This document shows positions 15,948-24,789 of a DNA stretch of 64,000 nucleotides, piece by piece. The translations under genes were made by a program, and so were the position numbers. The stretch comes from Paraburkholderia largidicola. GTDB taxonomy: Bacteria; Pseudomonadota; Gammaproteobacteria; Burkholderiales; Burkholderiaceae. Within the stretch, counting starts at the first letter, position 1. Each line of letters starts with the position of its first letter. Location of the stretch: the NCBI RefSeq assembly GCF_013426895.1, contig NZ_AP023174.1, positions 1,674,001 to 1,738,000 of the forward strand, in the 5' to 3' direction. The notes below the pieces were generated by a model. It made no database searches, had not been told where the DNA came from, and was given only the letters and a program-made list of their open reading frames with translations.

Positions 15948-17117
15948 ATGAAGTTCGGTACTGTCAGTGCGCGGGCTGCGGCCATGCTCTGCGCGATGTG
16001 GATGACCTCGGGCGCGAGTTACGCAGCCGACGCGCCGCAAGCCAACATCAAACACGCAGTCGACGCGGCGATACAACCGTTGATGACAAAAGACAAGATT
16101 CCCGGCATGGCCGTCGGCGTGATCGTCGACGGCAGGGCGGCGGTGTTCAACTACGGCGTGGCATCGACGGAAACGGGCATGCCTGTCACCGACGCAACGC
16201 TGTTCGAACTCGGCTCGGTGAGCAAGACCTTCACGGCGACGCTGACATCATGGGCGCATGTCGACGGCGAGTTGTCGTTGACCGACAGCGTCGCGACGTA
16301 TCTGCCGACGCTGCGCGGCACGCCGTTCGGCAATGTGAGCCTGCTCAATCTCGGCACCCATACGCCGGGCGGTCTGCCCTTGCAGGTGCCCGACGACATC
16401 CAGAACGACGATCAGATGATCCGCTGGTTCCATGCCTGGCGTCCCGCCCATGCGCCGGGCACGGTCCGCACGTACGCGAACCCCGGCATCGGCGCGTTGG
16501 GCATGATCACGGCAAAGAGTATGGGACGGGATTTCACCGCGTTGATCGAGGGGCGGCTCTTTCCTGCGCTGGGCCTGAAAAACAGTTTCATCGACGTTCC
16601 CGTCGACAGAGCACCTGACTACGCGCAAGGCTATACGAAGACGGGCAAACCGATCCGCATGGCGGGCGGCGAGTTTGCACCCGAAGCGTACGGCGTCAAA
16701 TCGACGGCCGCCGACATGCTGCGCTTCATCGAAGCCAACATGAAGCAGGTCCAGCTCGACGCGCCACTGCAACGCGCGATCATCGACACGCATACCGGCT
16801 ACTTCCAGGCAGGCCCGATGACGCAGGATCTGATCTGGGAGCAATACCCGTATCCTGTTTCGTTGAACGCGCTGATGGAAGGCAACGCGCCCTCGATGGC
16901 GCTCGATGCCAACCCCGTCACGAAGATCGAGCCGCCCGAAGCGCCAAAGGACAACGTGTGGATCAACAAGACGGGCTCGACGAACGGCTTCGGCTCATAC
17001 GTGGCGTTCGTGCCGTCCCGACGTATTGGCATCGTGATTCTCGGTAACCGGAATTTCCCGATCCTCGACCGGGTCGCTGCCGCGCACAAGATATTGACGT
17101 CGCTGGAGCAGCCATGA
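15948..17117 (+). CDS. ampC: class C beta-lactamase (AmpC type)
   Basis: Periplasmic serine beta-lactamase with a Sec signal peptide (cleavage after 'GASYA'). The mature protein has all three class C motifs: S-V-S-K ('LGSVSKTFTA'), Y-A-N ('TYANPGIG') and K-T-G ('INKTGSTNGFGSYVAFVP'). Length (389 aa) fits AmpC. It follows penA by 18 nt with its own GAAAGGAA ribosome binding site, so both enzymes are probably on one AmpR-controlled transcript, an uncommon pairing. It overlaps the cupin gene by ATGA. Confidence 0.9.
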   Translation: MKFGTVSARAAAMLCAMWMTSGASYAADAPQANIKHAVDAAIQPLMTKDKIPGMAVGVIVDGRAAVFNYGVASTETGMPVTDATLFELGSVSKTFTATLTSWAHVDGELSLTDSVATYLPTLRGTPFGNVSLLNLGTHTPGGLPLQVPDDIQNDDQMIRWFHAWRPAHAPGTVRTYANPGIGALGMITAKSMGRDFTALIEGRLFPALGLKNSFIDVPVDRAPDYAQGYTKTGKPIRMAGGEFAPEAYGVKSTAADMLRFIEANMKQVQLDAPLQRAIIDTHTGYFQAGPMTQDLIWEQYPYPVSLNALMEGNAPSMALDANPVTKIEPPEAPKDNVWINKTGSTNGFGSYVAFVPSRRIGIVILGNRNFPILDRVAAAHKILTSLEQP

Positions 17118-17524
17118 ATCGCGTACGTTTCATCGCGGCGACGCTTGTCACATGCGCGTGTGGTTGCGTGCACTCTGCACATGCCGCCGATAAAGCGCCC
17201 GAAGCCAAGGAAACGATCGTCCTGCAACGAGCGCCCGTCGTGCAAACCGATCGCGAGCTGGGCATGGGCATCGCCGAATTTCCGCCCAATGCGTCCAAGC
17301 CGCGTCACAAGGCGACGGGACCGGAACTCTGCTATGTGCTGGAAGGCGAGGTCACCGTGCAGATCGACGGCCAGGCGGTGCATGTGTATCGCGCGGGCGA
17401 GTCCTTCGCGCTGCCGGCCAACGTCGTGCATGTCACGAAGGCCGGGCCGTCCGGCGCCAAGGTACTCGCAAGCTGGGTCCATACGCCGGGCAAGCCATTC
17501 AACGTTCCGGCGTCGTCGGATTGA
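17114..17524 (+). CDS. exported cupin-domain protein
   Basis: Small (136 aa) secreted protein. The signal peptide ends near 'SAHAAD', and one cupin barrel follows with the metal-type motif 'PRHKATGPELCYVLEGEVTVQIDG' (given in parts: PRHKATGPE, YVLEGEV) and a second motif around 'GESFALPANVVHVTK'. It overlaps the class C beta-lactamase stop (ATGA) and is probably cotranscribed with it. Exact function unknown; a periplasmic sugar- or metal-binding role is possible. Confidence 0.75.
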   Translation: MNRVRFIAATLVTCACGCVHSAHAADKAPEAKETIVLQRAPVVQTDRELGMGIAEFPPNASKPRHKATGPELCYVLEGEVTVQIDGQAVHVYRAGESFALPANVVHVTKAGPSGAKVLASWVHTPGKPFNVPASSD

Positions 17525-17529
17525 TCGAC

Positions 17530-17571
17530 CGATACGATGCGCGCGATGGTTATCGCGCGCACACCGTATCG
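17530..17571. other. strong inverted repeat between convergent genes
   Basis: CGATACG (17530-17536) pairs with CGTATCG (17565-17571), and GCGCGCGAT (17539-17547) pairs with ATCGCGCGC (17552-17560) around a GGTT loop. It covers the stop codon of the serine hydrolase and lies just after the cupin stop. There is no U-tract, so it may limit read-through in both directions rather than act as a classical terminator. Confidence 0.4.
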
Positions 17572-18620
17572 ATCGCGTGCAGCATCTTGCCGAAGAACGC
17601 ATCCGCGAACTGCGAATCGAGCCAGCGCACGATCAACGCGATGCGTCGCTCCGGCTCGATCCACATGAACGAACTGCCCGCGCCGACGCCGAAGTAACTC
17701 GTTTCGGGCACGCCCGGAAACACGCGGCGACCCGTGTTGAGCCACACCAGATACCCGTAGTACGGCGCGAGCGCGCAGGGCGTTTGCATCCGCGCGATCC
17801 ATTCGGCCGACAGCACGCGACGTCCGTTGGCGACGCCGCCGTCGAGCAGCATCTGCGCAACTTTCAGTTGATCGTTCGCGCTCACCGACATGCCGCCGCC
17901 CCAGTGCGAACCGCCCGGCACCGATTGGACGCGCGTACCATCGATGTCGATCCACGCGTCGTCATAGCCGACCCATTGCCAGTTCTCGCTCGCGCCGACG
18001 GGCCGCATGATGGCCTCGCGAAACACCTCGGGCAAGGGCTTGCCGAACAGATGCAGCAGCGCGAGGGACAACTGGTTGATACGCACGTCGTTGTATTCCC
18101 AGTACGTGCCGGGCGGCTGCAACGGGCGCAGATCGCCTTTTTTGCCGTTGGGCGGATCGCCGAACGTCACGGCGCGATAGTGATCGGCCTGATCGGTCAG
18201 ACTGAAGCACTTGCCTTGCCACTCGCTCGTCTGCTGCAACAGTTGCGTCCACGTAATGGGCGCGTTGTGCGGATCGTCGAAGCCGATGCCGGGCACACGC
18301 ACGCGCACCGGTTCGTCCGGATCGGGCAGCAGGCCGCGATCGTGCGCGACGCCTGCCAGCAGCGCGAGGTAGGTCTTGGCGATGCTGAACGTCAGGTCGG
18401 CGCGATCCGGCTCGCCCCATGTCGCGAGCAGCCGGCCATCGACGGCGACCGCGCCCGACACCGGCCCGCGGTCATGGATCGGCCCGAGCAGCCGGTTCCA
18501 CGGCGGCGGATCGTTCACATGCACGCCGAACTTGCCGTCGGCGTTGCGGTCCCACGCCGATTCGTGGTCGATCGAAAAATGGATAGCGTCGCGGATGTCC
18601 TGCGGCAAATCGTGTTGCAT
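17550..18620 (-). CDS. beta-lactamase-fold serine hydrolase (class C/EstB-like)
   Basis: Serine hydrolase of 356 aa with the S-x-x-K motif 'FSIAKTYLALLAG' and a Tyr-x-Asn motif 'YWEYNDVRINQLS', as in EstB esterases and 6-aminohexanoate oligomer hydrolases. No signal peptide is obvious, so it is probably cytoplasmic. It is the third gene of a minus-strand operon after an M20 peptidase and an MHS transporter, with a 45-bp gap. That context suggests it hydrolyses an imported amide or ester substrate, not a resistance role. Confidence 0.8.
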   Translation of the reverse strand: MQHDLPQDIRDAIHFSIDHESAWDRNADGKFGVHVNDPPPWNRLLGPIHDRGPVSGAVAVDGRLLATWGEPDRADLTFSIAKTYLALLAGVAHDRGLLPDPDEPVRVRVPGIGFDDPHNAPITWTQLLQQTSEWQGKCFSLTDQADHYRAVTFGDPPNGKKGDLRPLQPPGTYWEYNDVRINQLSLALLHLFGKPLPEVFREAIMRPVGASENWQWVGYDDAWIDIDGTRVQSVPGGSHWGGGMSVSANDQLKVAQMLLDGGVANGRRVLSAEWIARMQTPCALAPYYGYLVWLNTGRRVFPGVPETSYFGVGAGSSFMWIEPERRIALIVRWLDSQFADAFFGKMLHAIDTVCAR

Positions 18621-18665
18621 ACGTGCCTGTTCCTTGCTGATGGATTCGATTCAATGTGATCCGCT

Positions 18666-19988
18666 TCAATGTGCGTTCAGCCGCGCCCGCGCCCAGACCA
18701 ACGTCAACAGGCTCACGACGGCGGCCATCATCAGATAGAGACCCGGCGCGAGGTTGTTGCCCGTCGCCGCGATCAGCGACGCCACCGCGAGCGGCGTGAA
18801 GCCGCCGAAAATCGTCGTGCCGATGTTGTAGCCGAACGCCATGCCCGTCGTGCGCGTGCGGGGCGGGAACAGCTCGGCCATCAGCGCGGGGATCGGCGCG
18901 AAGTAGGTGGCCTTCAGCAATGCGACCCACGTGACGGCGGCGAGCAGAGTAGGCAGCGACGGGTGCGCGTTCATGAACATGAAGGCGGGATACACGGTCA
19001 GGAAAAACAGCGCGCCTGCCCCGAGCATGATGCGCGTGCGGCCCACCTTGTCCGACCAGTGTCCGACAATGGGCGTGAGCACCGTGACGATCAACCCCGC
19101 GATCAGCGTCGCGATGAAGCCCGACGAAGGCGCCAGACCGAGTTGCCGCGCAGCGTAAGTCGGCATGTACAGGATCATGTAGTTGGCCGTCGTGGTCAGC
19201 ACCAGCGCGCCGATCGACACCAGCACGCGCGACTTCTGCGTCGCGAGCAGTTCGCGCACGGGGGAGTGGGCTTTTTCGATGCGCTCGAACTCGGGCGTCT
19301 CGTCGATGCGCCGGCGGATGTACAACCCGACCGGGCCAATCAGCATGCCGAACAGAAACGGAATGCGCCAGCCCCAGCCTTCCAGTTGCGGCTGCGTCAA
19401 CATGCCCGTCAGCACCGCGCCGAATGCCGACGCGAGCAGCGTGCTGGCGCCCTGGCTGGAAAACTGCCAGCTCGACATGAAGCCGCTGCGCTCCGGTGCG
19501 TGTTCGATCAGGAACGCCGTCGAGCTCCCGAACTCGCCGCCTGCCGAAAACCCTTGCAACAGCCGCGACACGAAAATGCCGATGGGCGCGAGCAGTCCGA
19601 TCGTCGCGTACGTGGGCATCAGCGCGACCATCCCGGTGCCGACCGTCATCATCGCAATCGACAGCGTCAGCGACGCCTTGCGGCCCTTGCGGTCGCTATA
19701 CGAGCCGAGCACGAGCGCGCCGATGGGCCGCGCGAGATACGACAGCGCGAACGTGCCGAGCGTGAGCAGCAGCGAGATCGTCGCGTTGTGGGCGGGAAAG
19801 AACAGCTTCGACAGCGTGGTCGCGAAGTAGCCGTAGGCGATCAGGTCGTAGAACTCGAGCGCATTGCCGATCGAGGTCGCGACGATCAGGCGCGAGACGC
19901 TCTTGCCCGACACCGGCTGTGAAGACGCTTGATGGGCTTCATGCGAAGGGTGAGCAGGGTGATGCGCGGTGACGGAATCCACGTTCAT
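18666..19988 (-). CDS. MFS transporter, metabolite:H+ symporter (MHS) family
   Basis: Inner-membrane symporter (440 aa) of the ProP/KgtP/ShiA type. Marks are 'IGNALEFYDLIAYGYFA' in helix 1, 'SYSDRKGRKASL' (motif A) and 'LLQGFSAGGEFGSSTAFLIEHAPERSGF' (family signature). ATG 19988 follows AAGGAAG at good spacing; the longer frame upstream overlaps the M20 gene and is a shadow. It lies 11 bp after the M20 peptidase stop, so it probably imports that enzyme's substrate. Substrate unknown. Confidence 0.88.
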   Translation of the reverse strand: MNVDSVTAHHPAHPSHEAHQASSQPVSGKSVSRLIVATSIGNALEFYDLIAYGYFATTLSKLFFPAHNATISLLLTLGTFALSYLARPIGALVLGSYSDRKGRKASLTLSIAMMTVGTGMVALMPTYATIGLLAPIGIFVSRLLQGFSAGGEFGSSTAFLIEHAPERSGFMSSWQFSSQGASTLLASAFGAVLTGMLTQPQLEGWGWRIPFLFGMLIGPVGLYIRRRIDETPEFERIEKAHSPVRELLATQKSRVLVSIGALVLTTTANYMILYMPTYAARQLGLAPSSGFIATLIAGLIVTVLTPIVGHWSDKVGRTRIMLGAGALFFLTVYPAFMFMNAHPSLPTLLAAVTWVALLKATYFAPIPALMAELFPPRTRTTGMAFGYNIGTTIFGGFTPLAVASLIAATGNNLAPGLYLMMAAVVSLLTLVWARARLNAH

Positions 19989-19998
19989 TGCGACTTCC

Positions 19999-21420
19999 TT
20001 ATGCAAGGGTTGTCGAAACATGCGGTGCGGGATTGATTGCGCCGGCTTGTTGCGCGCCGAGATCCCAGAAAAGTCCAGCCATGATGCGAAGTCCGTCGCG
20101 TACGACGGGGCCGAGCAGATGCTCGTTCGGCGCATGCTGCGAGCAGCCGGGATACGAGTGCGGGACCCATAGCGTCGGCATGCCGAGCACATCGGCGAAG
20201 ACGTCGTTGGGCAGCGTGCCGCCCAGGTTCGGCAGCAGCACGGGTTCGTCGCCCGTCGTGTGACGCAGCGAGCGCAGCGCCCACTGGACCCACGCGTTGT
20301 CGGGATCGACGCGCGTCGCGGGCGCGCCGCGTTCCACGTCCAGTTCGATCATGCCGAAACCGTGCCCGTCCAGATGCTCGCGAACGATGGTTTCCAGCTT
20401 CTGCCAGTCCGTGCCGACCACGAAGCGGATCTGCATGTACGCGACAGCCGATGGCGGAATCGCGTTGACGGGCTTTTCGGGGTTGCCCGTGCGGAAGGCG
20501 AGCACTTCGAGATTGTTCCAGCCGAACACGCGCTCGGTGGGCGTGAGGCCCGGCTCGCCGTAGTCGGTATCGACGGTGGGTTCGCCGGGATTGCCGCCCA
20601 CGGCGATGCCGGACAGCGCGCGCCGCACCGGGTCGGGAATGGGCGGCGGGCGCAGCCCTTCGACGAGAATCTTGCCGTTCGCATCGACCATCGATGCGAT
20701 CGCATTCGCCAGCACCACGCCCGGATTGCGCAGCAGCCCGCCCCAGTTGCCCGAGTGATGGCCGCCGTCGCGCAACTTCAGTTCGAGCTTGAAATTGACG
20801 AGGCCGCGCGAGCCGAGAAATAGCGTTGGTCGATGCGCGGACAGGCGCGGGCCGTCGGACGCGATCAGCACGTCGGCGGCGAGTTCTTCGCGCAGTTGCG
20901 TGCATAGCGCATGCAAGCCGGGCGAGCCGACTTCTTCGCCCGTTTCGAACAGCAGTTTCAGGTTGAAGCCGAGCTTGCCGCCGCGCGCGTCGAGCACGGC
21001 TTTCAGCGCGGCGAGATTGATACTGTGCTGGCCTTTGTTGTCGGCGGTGCCGCGACCGTACCAGCGTTCGCCGTCGACGGTCACGTCCCACGGCGAGAGG
21101 CCGTCGCGCCATTGCGCGTCGTAGCCGCGCACGACGTCGCCGTGGCCGTAGCTGAGGACGGTCGGCAGCGCGTCGTCTTCGTGGCGATGCGCGATCAGGA
21201 ACGGGCCCGCGCCCTGCGCCGGGTTATCGACGATGCGGCAGGTGAAGCCCCATTGCGTGAGCAGGGGCGTCAGTTCGTCGTCGAGATAGCCGCGCAGGCG
21301 CGCGCCGCTATCGGCCTCCTGGCTCTCCGTGCGGTACGCGACGCGGCGCCGCAGATCGTCGAGAAAGCGGCCGGAATCGAACTGGCTGGCGGCGTTTTGG
21401 ATGGCGATGTCACGATTCAA
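19999..21420 (-). CDS. M20 family metallopeptidase
   Basis: Zinc-dependent amino- or dipeptidase (473 aa). Metal and catalytic motifs are visible: 'SYGHGDVV' (His and Asp), 'YGRGTADNKGQHSIN' (bridging Asp) and 'LFETGEEVGSPG' (Glu-Glu). A dimerisation insert and a late His ('VPHSYPGCSQHAPNEH') follow. The start codon is TTG (21418-21420) behind AGGAGAC, which itself follows a hairpin repeat at 21437-21471. First gene of a three-gene operon with transporter and serine hydrolase; likely control by the divergent LysR gene at 21642. Confidence 0.87.
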   Translation of the reverse strand: MNRDIAIQNAASQFDSGRFLDDLRRRVAYRTESQEADSGARLRGYLDDELTPLLTQWGFTCRIVDNPAQGAGPFLIAHRHEDDALPTVLSYGHGDVVRGYDAQWRDGLSPWDVTVDGERWYGRGTADNKGQHSINLAALKAVLDARGGKLGFNLKLLFETGEEVGSPGLHALCTQLREELAADVLIASDGPRLSAHRPTLFLGSRGLVNFKLELKLRDGGHHSGNWGGLLRNPGVVLANAIASMVDANGKILVEGLRPPPIPDPVRRALSGIAVGGNPGEPTVDTDYGEPGLTPTERVFGWNNLEVLAFRTGNPEKPVNAIPPSAVAYMQIRFVVGTDWQKLETIVREHLDGHGFGMIELDVERGAPATRVDPDNAWVQWALRSLRHTTGDEPVLLPNLGGTLPNDVFADVLGMPTLWVPHSYPGCSQHAPNEHLLGPVVRDGLRIMAGLFWDLGAQQAGAINPAPHVSTTLA

Positions 21421-21436
21421 CGGCGGGTCTCCTGTC

Positions 21437-21471
21437 GATCAGAGTGGGCGCTTCAGCGCCTTACTCTGATC
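21437..21471 (-). repeat. leader hairpin repeat, copy A
   Basis: Near-perfect palindrome with 9-bp outer arms (GATCAGAGT/ACTCTGATC) and an inner GGCGCT/AGCGCC stem. On the minus strand it reads GCGC-TGAA-GCGC at its tip and is followed without a gap by GACAGGAGAC, the ribosome binding site of the M20 gene. The same layout occurs at 39721-39764. Confidence 0.7.
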
Positions 21472-21483
21472 CCATGGCATGTC

Positions 21484-21518
21484 GGCCCGAGTTGGCGCTT
21501 TAGCGCCTACTCGGGGCC
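21484..21518 (-). repeat. leader hairpin repeat, copy B
   Basis: A second copy 12 bp upstream of copy A in minus-strand terms: outer arms GGCCCGAGT/ACTCGGGGCC and the same inner GGCGCT/AGCGCC stem. On the minus strand it is followed by GACATGCC, a partial version of the GACAGGAGAC tail, suggesting tandem duplication. Confidence 0.65.
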
Positions 21519-21641
21519 CTTGGCGAGTCGATCAGCTTTCACGCGGATCATGGAAAGCAGTCGAATCGATCGTGCGGTCGCCGATATTTCTGCACAATTA
21601 CAATATTTGCCACGAATCGTTGCCAAAACGGCAAAGCGGAC

Positions 21642-22547
21642 ATGGACAACACAGCACTGCGTTACTTTCTGGAAGTGGCTCGCAGCGGGTCGCTGAGCAA
21701 GGCGTCGGAGCGGCTCTTCGTCGCCGTGTCGGCGTTGAGCCGGCAGATCGGCAAGCTCGAGGAGGAACTGGGCACGCCGCTATTCGAGCGGCGTCCGCGC
21801 GGCATGGTGCTGAGCGACGCGGGGCGCGTGCTGGCCGAGCATGCGCGGCGCAGCCTGCTCGAAGCCGAGCGCGTGGTCGGCGAAATTCGCGGACTAAGCG
21901 AGGAGGGCCGGGCGACGATACGTGTCGCCAGTTCCGAAGGCGTCGCGCCGCATTTTCTGCCGCAGGTGTTCGCGCATTTCCTGAAGACCTGGCCGTCGAC
22001 GCATTTTCAGCTCGACGTCTCGGCGCCTTCCGTGGCGACGCAGCGGGTGAGGGAAGGGACGGCGGATATCGCCGTGTGCTTCAGCATCGCGCCGGAGAAG
22101 GAGATCAACGTGCACTATTCGCAGCGCGCGCCGATTTACGCGCTCGTGCGGCGCGGCCATCCGCTGGCGGCGCGCGAGTCGGTGTCGTTGAGGGATCTCA
22201 CGCCGTGGCCGCTCGCCATGGACAACCAGGGCGTGACGATCCGGCAACTGTTCGATATCTCATGCAGCCTCGAAGGGCTGATCTTCGAGCCGGTGTTCGT
22301 CAGCAACTATCACGCGGCGCTGCAGAGCTTCGTGCGGCTCACCGATGCCGTCACGCTGACGGGCTATCTGACGGTGCGCAGCCGGCTCGATGTCGACGGA
22401 CTGGCCGCCGTGCCGATTACGAACGCGGAGTTGCATCAGCGCACGCTGCAGGTTCAGACGATGGCGGGCCGCACGCTGCCGCATACGATGCAGGCGTTCG
22501 TCGAGCTGTTGATGCGGGCGATCGGGGAGCCGGAGGTGGTGGATTGA
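21642..22547 (+). CDS. LysR family transcriptional regulator
   Basis: LysR regulator of 301 aa. An N-terminal winged helix ('ALRYFLEVARSGSLSKASERLFVAVSALSRQ', in parts: LRYFLEVA, SLSKASERL, SALSRQIGKLE) is followed by an effector-binding domain. It is transcribed divergently from the M20-MHS-hydrolase operon, with about 220 bp between them, and is the natural candidate to control it. Ligand unknown. Confidence 0.85.
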   Translation: MDNTALRYFLEVARSGSLSKASERLFVAVSALSRQIGKLEEELGTPLFERRPRGMVLSDAGRVLAEHARRSLLEAERVVGEIRGLSEEGRATIRVASSEGVAPHFLPQVFAHFLKTWPSTHFQLDVSAPSVATQRVREGTADIAVCFSIAPEKEINVHYSQRAPIYALVRRGHPLAARESVSLRDLTPWPLAMDNQGVTIRQLFDISCSLEGLIFEPVFVSNYHAALQSFVRLTDAVTLTGYLTVRSRLDVDGLAAVPITNAELHQRTLQVQTMAGRTLPHTMQAFVELLMRAIGEPEVVD

Positions 22548-22643
22548 GCGCCTGTCTATCGGGGACGTGTCGCTCAGGTGCGATGCTATGATCTGGCACA
22601 TGCGCACCGCCGATGCGACGTATCTTGTGTGTTTAGAAATCAG

Positions 22644-23405
22644 ATGACCCTCCACTCCGCCACACCCTTCGAAGCTATCGATAACGACAAGTCGAAGCTC
22701 GATTCGGCACGTCCGTTACCGAAGCACTCGCTTGCAACGCTGCGAGAAAAGCTGGCATTGGAGTGGACGTATCACTCCAATGCAATCGAAGGCAATACGC
22801 TCACGTTGCGCGAGACCAAAGTGGTGCTGGAGGGCATCACGGTAGGTGGCAAGTCGCTTCACGAACACTTCGAAGCGACCAACCACCGCGATGCCATCCT
22901 CTACGTCGAGGAACTTGTAGCGAAGGATGAGCCATTATCCGAGTGGCAAATCCGCAACATTCACGCCCTCGTTCTGAAAGGCATCGACGAGGGCGAAGCC
23001 GGGCGATATCGCCAGGAGAACGTGGTGATTGCGGGCGCAAGCACCACGCCTCCTGATTTTCTCCATCTGCCGGCGGAAATGGCGTCACTTATCGAGTGGC
23101 ATGCTCAGGCACAAGCGCTTCATCCGATCACACGTGCAGCCGAACTGCATACGCGCTTCATCAAGATTCATCCCTTCGTGGATGGAAACGGGCGCACGGC
23201 TCGCCTGTTGCTGAATTTCGAATTGATGAAGGCTGGCTATCCGCCAGCGATCATCCGCAAGGAAGATCGCCTCGCCTACTACGATGCACTCGATGATGCG
23301 TGCGTAAGCGGCGACTATGGCGCGATCACGCAGCTCGTCGCGCAAGCCGTTCAGCGTTCGCTCGACACCTACTTGCAGGTTCTGGGCTTGCGTAGCGAAC
23401 GCTGA
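22644..23405 (+). CDS. Fic family AMP-transferase-like protein
   Basis: Fic-domain protein (253 aa) with the full active-site motif HPFVDGNGRTAR at about residues 176-187. These enzymes transfer AMP or other phosphate groups to protein hydroxyls. An N-terminal inhibitory helix motif S-N-A-I-E-G (45-50) matches the (S/T)xxxE(G/N) of class II Fic proteins, so it is probably self-inhibited and needs no separate antitoxin; none is visible beside it. ATG 22644 gives the usual family start; the frame extends to 22578. Convergent with gntP. Confidence 0.87.
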   Translation: MTLHSATPFEAIDNDKSKLDSARPLPKHSLATLREKLALEWTYHSNAIEGNTLTLRETKVVLEGITVGGKSLHEHFEATNHRDAILYVEELVAKDEPLSEWQIRNIHALVLKGIDEGEAGRYRQENVVIAGASTTPPDFLHLPAEMASLIEWHAQAQALHPITRAAELHTRFIKIHPFVDGNGRTARLLLNFELMKAGYPPAIIRKEDRLAYYDALDDACVSGDYGAITQLVAQAVQRSLDTYLQVLGLRSER

Positions 23406-23412
23406 AGATTCG

Positions 23413-24789
23413 TCAGCTCAACACCCCCCACAACACCAGCGTCCCCACCAGCCCCACCACCGACACGATCGTCTGCAAGATCGACCACACGAACACCGTC
23501 TGCTTCAGTTGCAGCCCGAAGTATTCGCGGACCATCCAGAAGCCCGCGTCGTTGACGTGGCAGAAGAACACCGATCCTGCGCCGATGGCGAGCGCCATCA
23601 GCGAGTTGTGCGTCACCGACAGGCCCGCGACGACAGGCGCCACGATGCCCGCCGTCGTGGTGGTCGCGACCGTGGCCGAGCCCGTCGCCTGACGCAGCGC
23701 GACGGCGATCAGCCACGCGAGCAACAGCAGCGGCATGTGCGCGCCGACGGCGATCTTGCCGATCGTCGTGCTGATGCCTGCGGCGACGAGTGTCTGCTTC
23801 AGGCCGCCGCCCGCGCCGATGGTCAGCAGCAGCGCCGCGATGGGCGGCAGACTCTTGCGCAGGATGCCGCCGACGCGATCGCGCGACATGCCGCGCGACC
23901 AGCCAAGCGCGATGATCGCGAAAATCACCGTCAGCCCGAGCGCGATGATCGGCTCGCCGAGAAAGTCGAGCGTGTCGAACAACAGCGTGTCTTTCGCGAG
24001 CGCGAGTTTCGCCACCGTGCGCCCGAGCATCAGCACGACGGGCATCAGAATCGTCACCAGCGATATGGCAAAGCCGGGCAGATCGGTTTGCGCCGACCCG
24101 GCGCGAAACAGCTTGCCCATTTCTTCCGGCTCTGCGATCTGCATGCGCTTCGACAGCGCGATGCCATAGAGCGGACCTGCAAGGATCACTGCGGGAATCG
24201 CGACGATCAGCCCAAGGCCGAGCGTAATGCCGAGATCGGCATGCAGCGCGCTCACGGCGATCAGCGGACCCGGATGCGGCGGCAGCAGTGCGTGCAGCGT
24301 CGTCATGCCGGCGAGCGCGGGAATCGCGATACGCAGGATCGGCTGCTGCGAGCGGCGCGCCATCACGAAGATGATGGGCACCATCATCACGAGGCCCACT
24401 TCGAAGAACAGCGGCAAACCGATGATGATCGCGACGAGCGCCATCAGCCAGGGCAGACGGCGCGGCGTCGAGTGTTCGAGAATCGTCGACACGAGCCGGT
24501 CGGCGGCGCCCGAATCGGCCATCAGCGCGCCCAGCATCGCTCCGAGCGCAATGATGATGCCGACGTCGCCCAGCAGTGCGCCCGCGCCCTTGCTGAACGA
24601 GCTGGCCACGGTTTCGAGCGGTAGCTGCGCGGTGAAGCCCGCGGCGAATGTGCCGATCAGGATCGACAGGAACGGCGCGAGCTTGAGCGCGCTGATGAAG
24701 ACGATGATGAGCGCAAGACCGAGCGCGCACGAAAGGATCAGGCGTGTGTCGTGGGCGGACCACGGACTCAGGGGAGCGGTGAGATGCAC
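23413..24789 (-). CDS. gntP: GntP family gluconate:H+ symporter
   Basis: Inner-membrane permease of 458 aa. GntP-family sequence is visible from 'LGALMADSGAADRLV' through 'GLPLFFEVGLVMMVPIIFVMARR' and 'ALLPPHPGPLIAV' to 'HVNDAGFWMVREYFGL'. It imports gluconate or a related hydroxy acid with protons. No kinase or dehydratase gene is adjacent, so it seems to act alone at this locus. The exact substrate is inferred from the family. Confidence 0.88.
   Translation of the reverse strand: MHLTAPLSPWSAHDTRLILSCALGLALIIVFISALKLAPFLSILIGTFAAGFTAQLPLETVASSFSKGAGALLGDVGIIIALGAMLGALMADSGAADRLVSTILEHSTPRRLPWLMALVAIIIGLPLFFEVGLVMMVPIIFVMARRSQQPILRIAIPALAGMTTLHALLPPHPGPLIAVSALHADLGITLGLGLIVAIPAVILAGPLYGIALSKRMQIAEPEEMGKLFRAGSAQTDLPGFAISLVTILMPVVLMLGRTVAKLALAKDTLLFDTLDFLGEPIIALGLTVIFAIIALGWSRGMSRDRVGGILRKSLPPIAALLLTIGAGGGLKQTLVAAGISTTIGKIAVGAHMPLLLLAWLIAVALRQATGSATVATTTTAGIVAPVVAGLSVTHNSLMALAIGAGSVFFCHVNDAGFWMVREYFGLQLKQTVFVWSILQTIVSVVGLVGTLVLWGVLS

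Noticed and set aside
17550..18620. Third resistance beta-lactamase
   Set aside because: It has S-x-x-K and Y-x-N but no evident signal peptide, and is in an operon with a peptidase and transporter, so an esterase or amidase role is more likely.
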